Shown here piece after piece: positions 13,327 to 19,472 of a DNA stretch of 19,472 nt. The stretch spans positions 1 to 19,472 of the forward strand of contig JACRGO010000050.1 of the NCBI GenBank assembly GCA_016212295.1, read 5' to 3'. Origin of the DNA: Nitrospinota bacterium. GTDB lineage: Bacteria > Nitrospinota > Nitrospinia > JACRGO01. The position numbers and the translations under genes are program-made. Numbering within the stretch: the first letter of the stretch is position 1; each line of letters begins with the position of its first letter. The notes beneath the pieces were generated by a model, which saw nothing but the letters and a program-made list of their open reading frames with translations, was not told where the DNA came from and searched no databases.

Positions 13327-14487
13327 ATGAAAATCCATGAATACCAAGCCAAGAACGTTTTAAAGAAGTATGGAGTCGCGGTCCCCAAGGGAAGGATCGC
13401 CTTTAATCCCCACGAGGCCGAGGAGGCCGCCAAGGAGTTGGGGGGGGCCGTGGTGGTGAAGGCCCAGATCCACGCGGGCGGCAGGGGAAAGGGCGGCGGC
13501 GTCAAACTCGCGAAATCGCCTGAAGAGGCAAATAAAAAGGCCCAGGAAATCCTCGGGATGCGGCTGGTCACCCACCAGACCGGCCCGGAGGGGAGGATAG
13601 TTAAGACCGTGCTCGTTGAAGAAGGCATGAACATCGAGAGGGAACTGTATTTGGGGATCGTGATCGACAGGGCCATATCCAGGACGGTGATCATGGCCAG
13701 CGAGGCCGGCGGAATGGACATAGAAGAGGTGGCCGCCTCCACCCCGGAGAAGATACTGAAGGAAAGCATAGACCCTGCAGTCGGCGTCATGCCCTATCAG
13801 GCAAGAAGGCTGGCCTTTGCCTTGAACCTGAAGCCGGAAATGCTCAGGACCGCGGTCCCCTTCATCATGAACCTTTACAAGGCGTTTGAACAGGAAGACT
13901 GTTCCTTGCTGGAGATCAACCCCCTGGTGGTGACCGTAGACGGCCGGCTCCTGGCCCTGGATGCTAAGATCAATTTCGACGACAACGCCTTTTACCGCCA
14001 CAAGGAGACCACGGAATTACGCGACCTCGACGAGGAAGATCCCTTGGAAGTGGACGCCTCCAGGTACAATCTTAATTACATCAAATTGGACGGAAACATA
14101 GGGTGCATGGTGAACGGGGCCGGGTTGGCCATGGCCACAATGGACATCATAAAACTCTCCGGCGGCGAGCCCGCCAACTTCCTGGACGTGGGCGGCGGGG
14201 CCAACGCGGAGATGGTGGAGAACGCCTTTCGCATCCTCCTGTCAGATAAGCATGTCCAGGCGGTGCTGATCAATATCTTCGGAGGCATCCTGCGCTGCGA
14301 CGTCCTGGCCGACTGGGTGGTTAAGGCCGCAAACAAGCTTAATGTGAAGGTCCCGGTTGTGGTGAGGATGGAAGGCACCAACGTCGACCAGGGCAAGCAA
14401 ATCTTGAAGGAATCGGGGCTTAACTTCATTCTGGCGAACGGGATGAAGGACGCTGCTGAGCGGGTCGTGGCCTCCATAAGGAAATAG
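13327..14487 (+). CDS. sucC: Succinyl-CoA ligase beta subunit
   Basis: This is the beta subunit (386 residues) of the citric-acid-cycle enzyme that interconverts succinyl-CoA and succinate with formation of ATP or GTP. An ATP-grasp domain occupies the first 240 residues or so: [17 protein letters not shown] at the N-terminus, K46, the loop GGRGKGGGV at 51-59, E196 and N198 in LLEINPL, and D212 in LALDAKINF. The ligase domain follows with [15 protein letters not shown] near 259, [19 protein letters not shown] near 315 and VRMEGTN near 347. The start at 13327 is chosen for the canonical MKIHEYQ N-terminus and AGGA 8 bases upstream. The frame is open further upstream but enters the repeat array. 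Its usual partner sucD follows after an unusually long repeat-filled gap. Confidence 0.98.
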   Translation: MKIHEYQAKNVLKKYGVAVPKGRIAFNPHEAEEAAKELGGAVVVKAQIHAGGRGKGGGVKLAKSPEEANKKAQEILGMRLVTHQTGPEGRIVKTVLVEEGMNIERELYLGIVIDRAISRTVIMASEAGGMDIEEVAASTPEKILKESIDPAVGVMPYQARRLAFALNLKPEMLRTAVPFIMNLYKAFEQEDCSLLEINPLVVTVDGRLLALDAKINFDDNAFYRHKETTELRDLDEEDPLEVDASRYNLNYIKLDGNIGCMVNGAGLAMATMDIIKLSGGEPANFLDVGGGANAEMVENAFRILLSDKHVQAVLINIFGGILRCDVLADWVVKAANKLNVKVPVVVRMEGTNVDQGKQILKESGLNFILANGMKDAAERVVASIRK

Positions 14488-14563
14488 GCATAATTTTAAT
14501 CCTTATAAAAGAATTTCGTAACATTTTAGCCTTTTGAAAAAAGTCTGTTTTAGATAAAGAAGG

Positions 14564-14820
14564 AACCACGAATGGACACGAATGAACACTAATTATTTTT
14601 AAAGGAAAAAGTCCACCAGCGCTCAGAGTTGGAATGGAAAAGAGTAGTTTTAACCTAAATTGAACGATTTTTAATAAAAAAATGCTCGTTGCAGGTTTGT
14701 AACCTGCAACGCCACTCCACTGGGAGTTATAATCCCGTTGTTTTAAAAGGCTGGGATTGCAAATCCGCAACCAGCATAAAATTCCCCTCCTTGGAGGGGT
14801 GGCGCGGAGCGCCGGGGTGG
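14564..14820. repeat. Mosaic of different palindromic repeats between sucC and sucD
   Basis: Several unrelated short repeats lie end to end. CCACGAATGGACACGAATGA at 14566-14585 is a known kind of dispersed repeat. CGTTGCAGGTT-TGT-AACCTGCAACG at 14687-14711 has perfect 11-bp arms. GGATT-GCA-AATCC is at 14754-14766. CCCCTCC-TT-GGAGGGG at 14784-14799 is directly followed by GGCGC-GGA-GCGCC at 14801-14813. The rest of the 375-base gap shows no gene. These hairpins sit inside what should be one operon, so they could cause premature termination, RNA processing or altered sucC:sucD ratios. Confidence 0.75.
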
Positions 14821-14862
14821 GTTATATCAATACTATTTTGAGACTTTCAGAGGAGAAACTTC

Positions 14863-15729
14863 GTGAGCGTTCTAGTCAATAAAGACACCAAGGTTATCGT
14901 CCAGGGAATCACAGGCCAGGAAGGGAGCTTCCACGCGAAGCAGTGCCTGGCTTACGGCACAAAGATCGTTGGAGGGGTGACCCCTGGGAAGGAAGGACAG
15001 TACATGGACGGCGTGCCGGTATTCAACACGGTTTCCAACGCCGTCCGTAAAACCGGCGCAACGGCAACTGTTATTTTCGTCCCGCCGCCCTTCGCTGGCG
15101 ACGCTGTTCTCGAGGCCATGGACGCTGGAATTAAACTCATAGTCTGCATCACCGAGGGGATACCCACTTTCGACATGGTCAAGGTCTACAACCGCTTGAG
15201 GCAAAGCACCTCAAGGCTCATCGGCCCGAACTGCCCGGGCATCATCTCCCCTGGGAAGTGCAAGATCGGCATCATGCCCGGACACATACACAAAGAGGGA
15301 AGAGTAGGAGTGGTATCAAGGAGCGGGACATTGACCTATGAAGTGGTTGGGCAGCTCACCGGACTCGGCATCGGGCAGTCCACTTGCATAGGCATAGGCG
15401 GCGATCCGATCATCGGGACAAATTTCGTGGACGCGCTGGGGCTCTTTCAGGAGGACAGCGAAACGGACGCGATTTGCATGATCGGGGAAATCGGCGGGAC
15501 CGCCGAAGAGGAGGCAGCGGCCTTCATTAAAAAGAACGTCACCAAGCCTGTTATAGGCTTCGTGGCCGGCCAGACCGCCCCTCCAGGCAGGAGAATGGGC
15601 CACGCAGGCGCCATCATCTCAGGCGGCAAGGGAACAGCGGAAGAAAAGATGAAGGCCATGAAGGACGCCGGAATCAAGGTTTGCAAAAGCCCCGCCGAGC
15701 TTGGGGAAACCATTAAGTCAGCGCTTTAA
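14863..15729 (+). CDS. sucD: Succinyl-CoA ligase alpha subunit
   Basis: This is the alpha subunit (288 residues), carrying the CoA site and the phosphohistidine of succinyl-CoA ligase. CoA-binding loop [10 protein letters not shown] is at 15-24, [12 protein letters not shown] near 74, and CITEGIP at 95-101 with E98. SRSGTLTYE lies at 152-160. The active-site histidine is H247 in [17 protein letters not shown], which is phosphorylated during catalysis. It starts with GTG at 14863, preceded by AGAGGAG at 14849-14855. The protein is full length with all key residues. It forms a heterotetramer or dimer with SucC, but the two genes here are 375 bases apart rather than overlapping. Confidence 0.98.
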   Translation: MSVLVNKDTKVIVQGITGQEGSFHAKQCLAYGTKIVGGVTPGKEGQYMDGVPVFNTVSNAVRKTGATATVIFVPPPFAGDAVLEAMDAGIKLIVCITEGIPTFDMVKVYNRLRQSTSRLIGPNCPGIISPGKCKIGIMPGHIHKEGRVGVVSRSGTLTYEVVGQLTGLGIGQSTCIGIGGDPIIGTNFVDALGLFQEDSETDAICMIGEIGGTAEEEAAAFIKKNVTKPVIGFVAGQTAPPGRRMGHAGAIISGGKGTAEEKMKAMKDAGIKVCKSPAELGETIKSAL

Positions 15730-15740
15730 AATAGTTTCCA

Positions 15741-15885
15741 GGGGACAGTTGTCAGGGTTCGGCTATCCGGGAACATACGGCTTTACTTCAAGGCGCTGTG
15801 ATAATTTGCTTTGCACTCAACCGTGCGGACATTTTTCAGAATATATTCCTTTTCCCGCATTCCACTGCACCCTGACAACTGCCCC
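15741..15885. repeat. 145-bp inverted-repeat element
   Basis: GGGGACAGTTGTCAGGGT at 15741-15758 matches ACCCTGACAACTGCCCC at 15869-15885 in inverted form, with one extra A in the left arm. The 110 bases between them show no gene. It has the size and layout of a MITE; I see no clear flanking duplication. Confidence 0.65.
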
Positions 15886-15914
15886 GACGAGCTATTGAGC
15901 GGATTTTAGATTGT

Positions 15915-16667
15915 ATGATTAAACTTTTTTTATCCCTCTCCATTTCTGTTTTCCTTTTCCTTTTTACCCATTCCCGTCCCGCATTGGGAGGGGAATGGGA
16001 GGCCCGGCAGCAGGAAATTCAAAGGCTCCAATCCTCCCTCGCCGGACGGCCCCATGACCCGGATCTGCTGTGGGAACTGGCGAGGAACTATTATAACCTC
16101 GGCAACCTGGAGACGGACAAGGAAAAGGGCCTGGACGCCTACAGGAAGTGCCGGGATTATTCCAAGAAGTCCTTGGCGATAAAGGAAAATTCCGCGCAGG
16201 CCCATTTTTGGCTAGGCCTCTGTTACGGGAAAGAGGCCGGCGTGGAGGGCGGGCTCAGCGGCCTTTCCTTTGCCGATAAGATTAAAAATGAGATGACGCG
16301 GGTCATAGAACTCGATCCCAATTACAGCAGTGCCGGCGGCCACAGGGCCTTGGGCAAGCTGTTTTCCAGGCTCCCCCGCATTGCAGGAGGCGACACGGAC
16401 CAGGCCCAGCGCCATTTGGAGGAGGCTGTGCGTATCGCGCCAGACTTTTCCACCAACCATCTCTACCTGGCCGAGGTCTATCTTCAAAGGAAGAATTATG
16501 ATCTCGCCTATAAGGAAATTGAAACCGTGATGAATCGTCCATTCGACTCGATGGACCCTGCCACCATCGCAGAGGAGAAGAAAAAGGCCAAGTCCCTCTT
16601 GATGGATATCCCCACCCCGATCAGAAAGAAACTCGCCACCGCCAAGGCGGAAAATAAATTTTTTTAA
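15915..16667 (+). CDS. Exported TPR protein, TatT-like
   Basis: This 250-residue protein has a signal peptide (MIKLFLSLSISVFLFLF, cleavage probably after ALG at residue 25) and TPR-like helices. These include DPDLLWELARNYYNLGN, a long second repeat SAQAHFWLGLCYGKEAGVEG, and FSTNHLYLAEVYLQRKNYDL. The motif RLPRIAGGDTDQAQRHLEEA is typical of TatT-like proteins, the TPR periplasmic component associated with some TRAP transporters, and of related deltaproteobacterial TPR proteins. No transporter genes are adjacent, so a general periplasmic scaffold role is equally possible. The ribosome binding site is weak. It probably has its own transcript, because the sucD gap contains an inverted repeat. Confidence 0.75.
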   Translation: MIKLFLSLSISVFLFLFTHSRPALGGEWEARQQEIQRLQSSLAGRPHDPDLLWELARNYYNLGNLETDKEKGLDAYRKCRDYSKKSLAIKENSAQAHFWLGLCYGKEAGVEGGLSGLSFADKIKNEMTRVIELDPNYSSAGGHRALGKLFSRLPRIAGGDTDQAQRHLEEAVRIAPDFSTNHLYLAEVYLQRKNYDLAYKEIETVMNRPFDSMDPATIAEEKKKAKSLLMDIPTPIRKKLATAKAENKFF

Positions 16668-16821
16668 ATCTCAAATGAAAAATCCAGGCAAGGGTTATCG
16701 CTGGGCTTGCGCTTGGAAGGCTTTCTTGACAACGATCTTCATTGGTGAAAAAATAGAGTCCTAAGCACTCTCCATCCGAACCAGTTTTATCTTAAAATCC
16801 TTCCGGTAAAACAGAATACAC

Positions 16822-16898
<77 letters not shown>

Positions 16899-16911
16899 TA
16901 TTTTCAATGAC

Positions 16912-17976
16912 TTACAACAAACCTCCAGCTTCTTTTTTTTCGAGTGTAGTCAAAATGTAGTCAAAATTCGCCGATTTTTCCAAAATATCCACCCCGTCCC
17001 GCAAAGATTCCGGGTAATGGTGGGCATACCTTTGGGTTGTTCCAATGTCCCTATGTCCAAGCAATTTGGATACCTTGTAGAGGTCTACCCCGGCTTGAGC
17101 CAGCCGCGTTGCAAAGGTGTGGCGAAGGCAATGAAAGGAAAAATCCTCTATTCCCGCTTTTTTTAAAGTCTGCCTGAAGACATTCCCTATTTTTGCAATG
17201 TCTCTTTTCTTCCCGGCCTCGTTAAAAAAGACAACCTTGGATTGAAGGCTTCGTACCTTCGACTTTTCCACCAGGATGGACATGGCACTCTTGTTAAGGG
17301 GAATGGTTCGCGGTTTCCCGTTCTTTGCAAACGCGCCTGGGATAGTCAAGGTTTGCCGGAAAAGATCAACCCAAGACCATTCCATTGAAAGAACCTCATT
17401 ACAGCGCATTCCAGTGTGAAGATCAAAAAGAACGATACTTCGGAGCCATTGAGGACAATGAGATAAAAGCCTTTCCTCTTCCTCCCTGGTAAGCCATCGG
17501 TCCTTTTGGTTGTCTTCCTTTTCCTTAGAGACCTTGGACAATGGGTTTTCCTTTGCCCATCCCCACTCCTTGACCGCAAGACTGAAAGCCTTTGACAGCA
17601 TCGCAAGTTCCCGGTTAATGGTAGCAGGCTTTTTTCCGGCTTCCCGCCTTTTCACTTTATATTGTGAAATAAGAAAGGGGTTTATTTCGGATATGGAATA
17701 ATTTTCAAAAAAAGGCATAAGGCTATTTAGACATACCTTATAACGAATTCTCATTCCCTTTGACACCCTTGGCCCATGTTCCCTCATAAAGCGGTCCATG
17801 AAGTCTTTGAAACTTCTGGTTGTGAGTTTATCAAAGAACTTTCCCTCTGTAATATCCGCCCTGATCTTGGCCTCAATGGCCTGGGCCAATTTCCAGTCAG
17901 GCGTTTCCAGACTCTTTTGAATCTTCCTCCCGTTGTGTCGTATACAGGTCCACCAGACACCTTTTCGCCTAAACAT
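16912..17976 (-). CDS. Tyrosine recombinase / site-specific integrase
   Basis: This 354-residue phage-type integrase has an N-terminal arm-binding segment (MFRRKGVWWTCIRHNGRKI), a SAM-like core-binding domain (about 55-145) and a catalytic domain (about 160-325). The active site is complete: R191 in HTGMRCNEVL, K218 in the beta hairpin AFAKNGKPRT, H282 and R285 in FHCLRHTFATRL, H308 in LLGHRD and nucleophile Y317 in TTQRYAHH. GGGAGG lies 8 bases upstream of the ATG at 17976; a TTG two codons earlier is too close to that site. It ends 13 bases from the 3' end of tRNA-Arg, the standard position for an integrase at its attachment site. It is probably the last gene of the transcribed cluster described here. 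Confidence 0.96.
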   Translation of the reverse strand: MFRRKGVWWTCIRHNGRKIQKSLETPDWKLAQAIEAKIRADITEGKFFDKLTTRSFKDFMDRFMREHGPRVSKGMRIRYKVCLNSLMPFFENYSISEINPFLISQYKVKRREAGKKPATINRELAMLSKAFSLAVKEWGWAKENPLSKVSKEKEDNQKDRWLTREEEERLLSHCPQWLRSIVLFDLHTGMRCNEVLSMEWSWVDLFRQTLTIPGAFAKNGKPRTIPLNKSAMSILVEKSKVRSLQSKVVFFNEAGKKRDIAKIGNVFRQTLKKAGIEDFSFHCLRHTFATRLAQAGVDLYKVSKLLGHRDIGTTQRYAHHYPESLRDGVDILEKSANFDYILTTLEKKEAGGLL

Positions 17977-18035
17977 AGACAATACCTCCCTTCCTGGCCT
18001 GATTGGTGTCTGAATGGCCGCTATCTGTTTTGGGA

Positions 18036-18275
18036 TTATACCCCATTGCCTCGAACCCCTCCAAGTATTTTATTTGCCGTCCGATCCGCTTCACCAGGAA
18101 TGCGCTTCAGGCTTGCCATTAAGGTGTCGATATCATTCAAGTCGAAGAGGACGCGCCGCCCTATCTTGATTGAGGGTATGCGGCCCAAGCTTGCCCACTC
18201 GTAAAGCGTCTTGACGGGCAGGCTCGTATATCCCGAAACTTCTTTTATATCGCAGTAACGCTTAGTCACATTCAT
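18036..18275 (-). CDS. AlpA/excisionase-like helix-turn-helix protein
   Basis: This 79-residue protein has a MerR/HTH_17-type winged helix: YCDIKEVSGYTSLPVKTLYEWASLGRIPSIKIGRRVLFD, with the typical KTLYEW recognition helix and a basic wing IGRR. This family includes excisionases and AlpA regulators, which steer integrase direction or activate element genes. It lies 59 bases upstream of the integrase start, on the same strand. Its first 14 bases overlap the end of a 28-codon ORF, which suggests translational coupling; the Shine-Dalgarno site is weak (AGAAAG). Excisionase and transcription-regulator roles cannot be told apart here. Confidence 0.85.
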   Translation of the reverse strand: MNVTKRYCDIKEVSGYTSLPVKTLYEWASLGRIPSIKIGRRVLFDLNDIDTLMASLKRIPGEADRTANKILGGVRGNGV

Positions 18276-18348
18276 TTTCTTTCTGTTCTTCCATCAATGC
18301 GTCCGCCTCTTCCAAGACACCTATATAGAAATTACCGTTTGTCCTCAT
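18262..18348 (-). CDS. Small overlapping ORF in the mobile element
   Basis: This ORF has 28 codons (MRTNGNFYIGVLEEADALME, then EQKENECD). Its ATG shares one base with the stop codon of the terminase-like gene (TAATG), the classical arrangement for coupled translation. Its end overlaps the AlpA-like gene by 14 bases. The product is acidic and probably helical, with no recognised family. It may encode a real micro-protein, or serve only to carry ribosomes to the AlpA-like start, which has a poor binding site of its own. Confidence 0.45.
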   Translation of the reverse strand: MRTNGNFYIGVLEEADALMEEQKENECD

Positions 18349-18923
18349 TAAGCTTTTTCCTCATCCCCATCCACCCAGTCGGGATCATATAGAGGATGCT
18401 CAAGTAGCTTCGTGAGAGTATCACGCACCTCGTTGATATCGATTTGAACGCCGACGTTGATATTTTTTCCTTCGTCGCCATACATCCCCTCGACTTTCCA
18501 GGACTGGTCTAACGCTTTAAGTGATACATTAGGGTCCCGGTTCTCTATGTGGTTTCGGAGTTTTTGTAAACGATAACGGCGGTCCATGCCGCACTCCTCC
18601 AGCAATTCCGAAATGGCCACTTGCAAGGCGGGCTTTTGCATTAATTTGGCCCCCATCGCTTTGGCCGAATTCCTAGAGCCGCAATCAAAAGATTTCAGCG
18701 CGGCATTAGTTTGAGTTTCACCGGATGCCACTTCCAGGCAAAATTTTTGCTCTTTGACGGTCAGTGCTTCCAGGGAGGGAGGAAGTTCCGCCTGGAGCCG
18801 CTTTAGTTTTTTACATATTGCGGCACCACTTACATTAAAAAGCCGTGCAAGTTCCTTTTGATTGAAATTGCCAGACTCAAACATTTCCAAAAGCTTTGCG
18901 TCATTTATTATCCTTTTGCCCAT
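18348..18923 (-). CDS. Terminase small subunit-like protein
   Basis: In this 191-residue protein residues 5-45 form a helix-turn-helix (LLEMFESGNFNQKELARLF, then NVSGAAICKKLKRL). Residues 53-112 match the phage terminase small subunit pattern: LTVKEQKFCLEVASGETQTN, AALKSFDCGSRNSAKAMGAK, LMQKPALQVAISELL. Terminase small subunits recognise the viral packaging site and load the large ATPase/nuclease subunit. No large subunit is visible in the window. A good ribosome binding site (AAGGAG, 8 bases before the ATG) supports the start. It lies between a nuclease gene and the int/alpA genes, unlike the late-gene position usual in full prophages. It could instead be a regulator derived from this family. 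Confidence 0.7.
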   Translation of the reverse strand: MGKRIINDAKLLEMFESGNFNQKELARLFNVSGAAICKKLKRLQAELPPSLEALTVKEQKFCLEVASGETQTNAALKSFDCGSRNSAKAMGAKLMQKPALQVAISELLEECGMDRRYRLQKLRNHIENRDPNVSLKALDQSWKVEGMYGDEGKNINVGVQIDINEVRDTLTKLLEHPLYDPDWVDGDEEKA

Positions 18924-18944
18924 TTGGTTTACTCCTTGACATGG

Positions 18945-19472
18945 TTAAATGGTTAAAGTGCCGGAATCGTTAATAACGGCGTGGTTTTTCGGGGTTAATT
19001 TTTGCTTAATGCCTTCTCTCTCCCTGGTAATTCTACAATCGAATTTGGACAGAATTTGAAATTTCTGATAGCACATTCTCCCGTATTTTTCCAGGATGGA
19101 TAATGTGAGCCGCTCCGCATAGGCCCGGTTATCACAGAAGAGAACATGACAGCGATATTTAACACTCCAGGAAAGCAAGGTCTGGACTATGGATTCAGGC
19201 AAAGCCTTGCTCCTGTAGTGGCCATTGGCCAAATCGCTAAGGCTGGCTTCTATCACCAGGGCGAAGTAGTAAAGCCGGCTACCGCGCCTCATTTCAGCCT
19301 CAAAGCGTTCCCGGCCACTGGTGAGGCTCCCACAATGAGATCATCAACTGATTTGCGCTCTATGGCGATTTCAGGGCATCCAGCAAGGCCGTAATCCCCC
19401 ACGTCCAGCTTTTCAACAACCGTCCGGTGTCCTGGGAAGGAGTAAGGCAATTGCTCACGGCTATCCACAAGG
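18945..19472 (-). pseudogene. ERCC4-type nuclease gene, frameshifted and cut by the window edge
   Basis: On the minus strand the frame entering from the edge reads LVDSREQLPYSF, then KLDVGDYGL, then IAIERKSVDDLI, the start of an ERCC4 (XPF-type) nuclease domain including the ERK catalytic motif. It then runs into a stop. The rest continues in another frame: SGRERFEAEMRRGSRLYYFA, then LVIEASLSDLANGHYRSKA and a C-terminal part ending at 18945. Removing two bases near 19332-19334 restores DDLIGSLTSGRERF, the family consensus across the joint. The break is therefore a two-base insertion, by mutation or assembly error. Family members are structure-specific DNA nucleases found in phages and mobile elements. 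The true start lies beyond 19472. A start at 19292 would give only a catalytically dead C-terminal fragment. Confidence 0.8.

Larger units (their letters stand above)
16899..19472. mobile_element. Left part of an integrated prophage or phage-satellite-like island
   Basis: The region begins at tRNA-Arg and contains, all on the minus strand, an integrase, an AlpA-like HTH protein, a tiny ORF, a terminase-small-subunit-like protein and a broken ERCC4 nuclease. Gene packing is tight and the palindromic repeats common elsewhere in the window are absent, which fits a recent arrival. The right end is outside the window. Confidence 0.8.

Noticed and set aside
12889-13347. Minus-strand open frame of 152 codons between radC and sucC
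   Set aside because: It reads through both repeat copies and the sucC start, has no recognisable domain, and is explained by the inverted repeats.
13360-14001. Minus-strand open frame of 213 codons in sucC
   Set aside because: It is antisense to sucC and has no motif.
14784-14813. Intrinsic terminator between sucC and sucD
   Set aside because: The GC hairpins are not followed by a run of T residues.
19325-19345. Programmed -1 frameshift in the ERCC4 gene
   Set aside because: No X-XXY-YYZ slippery sequence lies at the junction; a two-base insertion restores consensus more simply. Recoding is therefore not favoured, though not excluded.
19146-19394. Plus-strand 82-codon open frame at the right edge
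   Set aside because: It is antisense to the ERCC4 nuclease remnant, whose domain is recognisable in both minus-strand frames.

Overview
The window looks like chromosomal DNA of an uncultured Gram-negative bacterium of the Desulfobacterota/Nitrospirota/Nitrospinota kind. This is a weak inference from moderate GC content, signal-peptide proteins of Gram-negative type, a multi-GAF histidine kinase, TPR proteins, and intergenic gaps packed with dispersed palindromic repeats. No marker here fixes the phylum.

Left end (1-2030): a decayed group II intron tail (domains V and VI), an intact DUF433 antitoxin gene followed by only the C-terminal third of its DUF5615 toxin partner, a stand-alone DprA/Smf-like protein whose tail runs into a palindromic repeat, and a small secreted protein on the minus strand.

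Signalling block (2233-10681): an unrecognised 524-residue cytoplasmic protein converges on a two-gene minus-strand operon encoding a soluble triple-GAF histidine kinase and a single-domain receiver. A repeat-filled gap of 473 bases follows, with a MITE nested in an older palindrome. Next come ahcY and a tRNA-Met(CAU) that probably share one promoter, a degenerate-receiver/TPR protein, and a small Ser/Gly/Pro/Ala-rich protein behind a near-consensus promoter.

Housekeeping block (10671-16898): a CCA-adding tRNA nucleotidyltransferase, RadC, succinyl-CoA ligase sucC and sucD, a TatT-like exported TPR protein and tRNA-Arg(UCU). sucC and sucD, normally adjacent, are separated by 375 bases filled with different palindromic repeats. 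The radC-sucC gap holds an a-b / a-b'-a'-b array of inverted and direct repeats carrying operator-like sites.

Right end (16899 to the edge): a mobile element integrated at the 3' end of tRNA-Arg. Reading away from the tRNA it has a tyrosine integrase, an AlpA/excisionase-like HTH protein, a 28-codon overlapping ORF, a terminase-small-subunit-like protein and an ERCC4-type nuclease broken by a two-base frameshift. All are on the minus strand and tightly packed. It is either one end of a prophage or a phage-satellite-like island, and it continues beyond the window.

The main unexplained signals are a four-copy motif with a GCGGC-GCCGC palindrome between promoter-like boxes, the sucC leader array, and the density of nested mobile palindromes.
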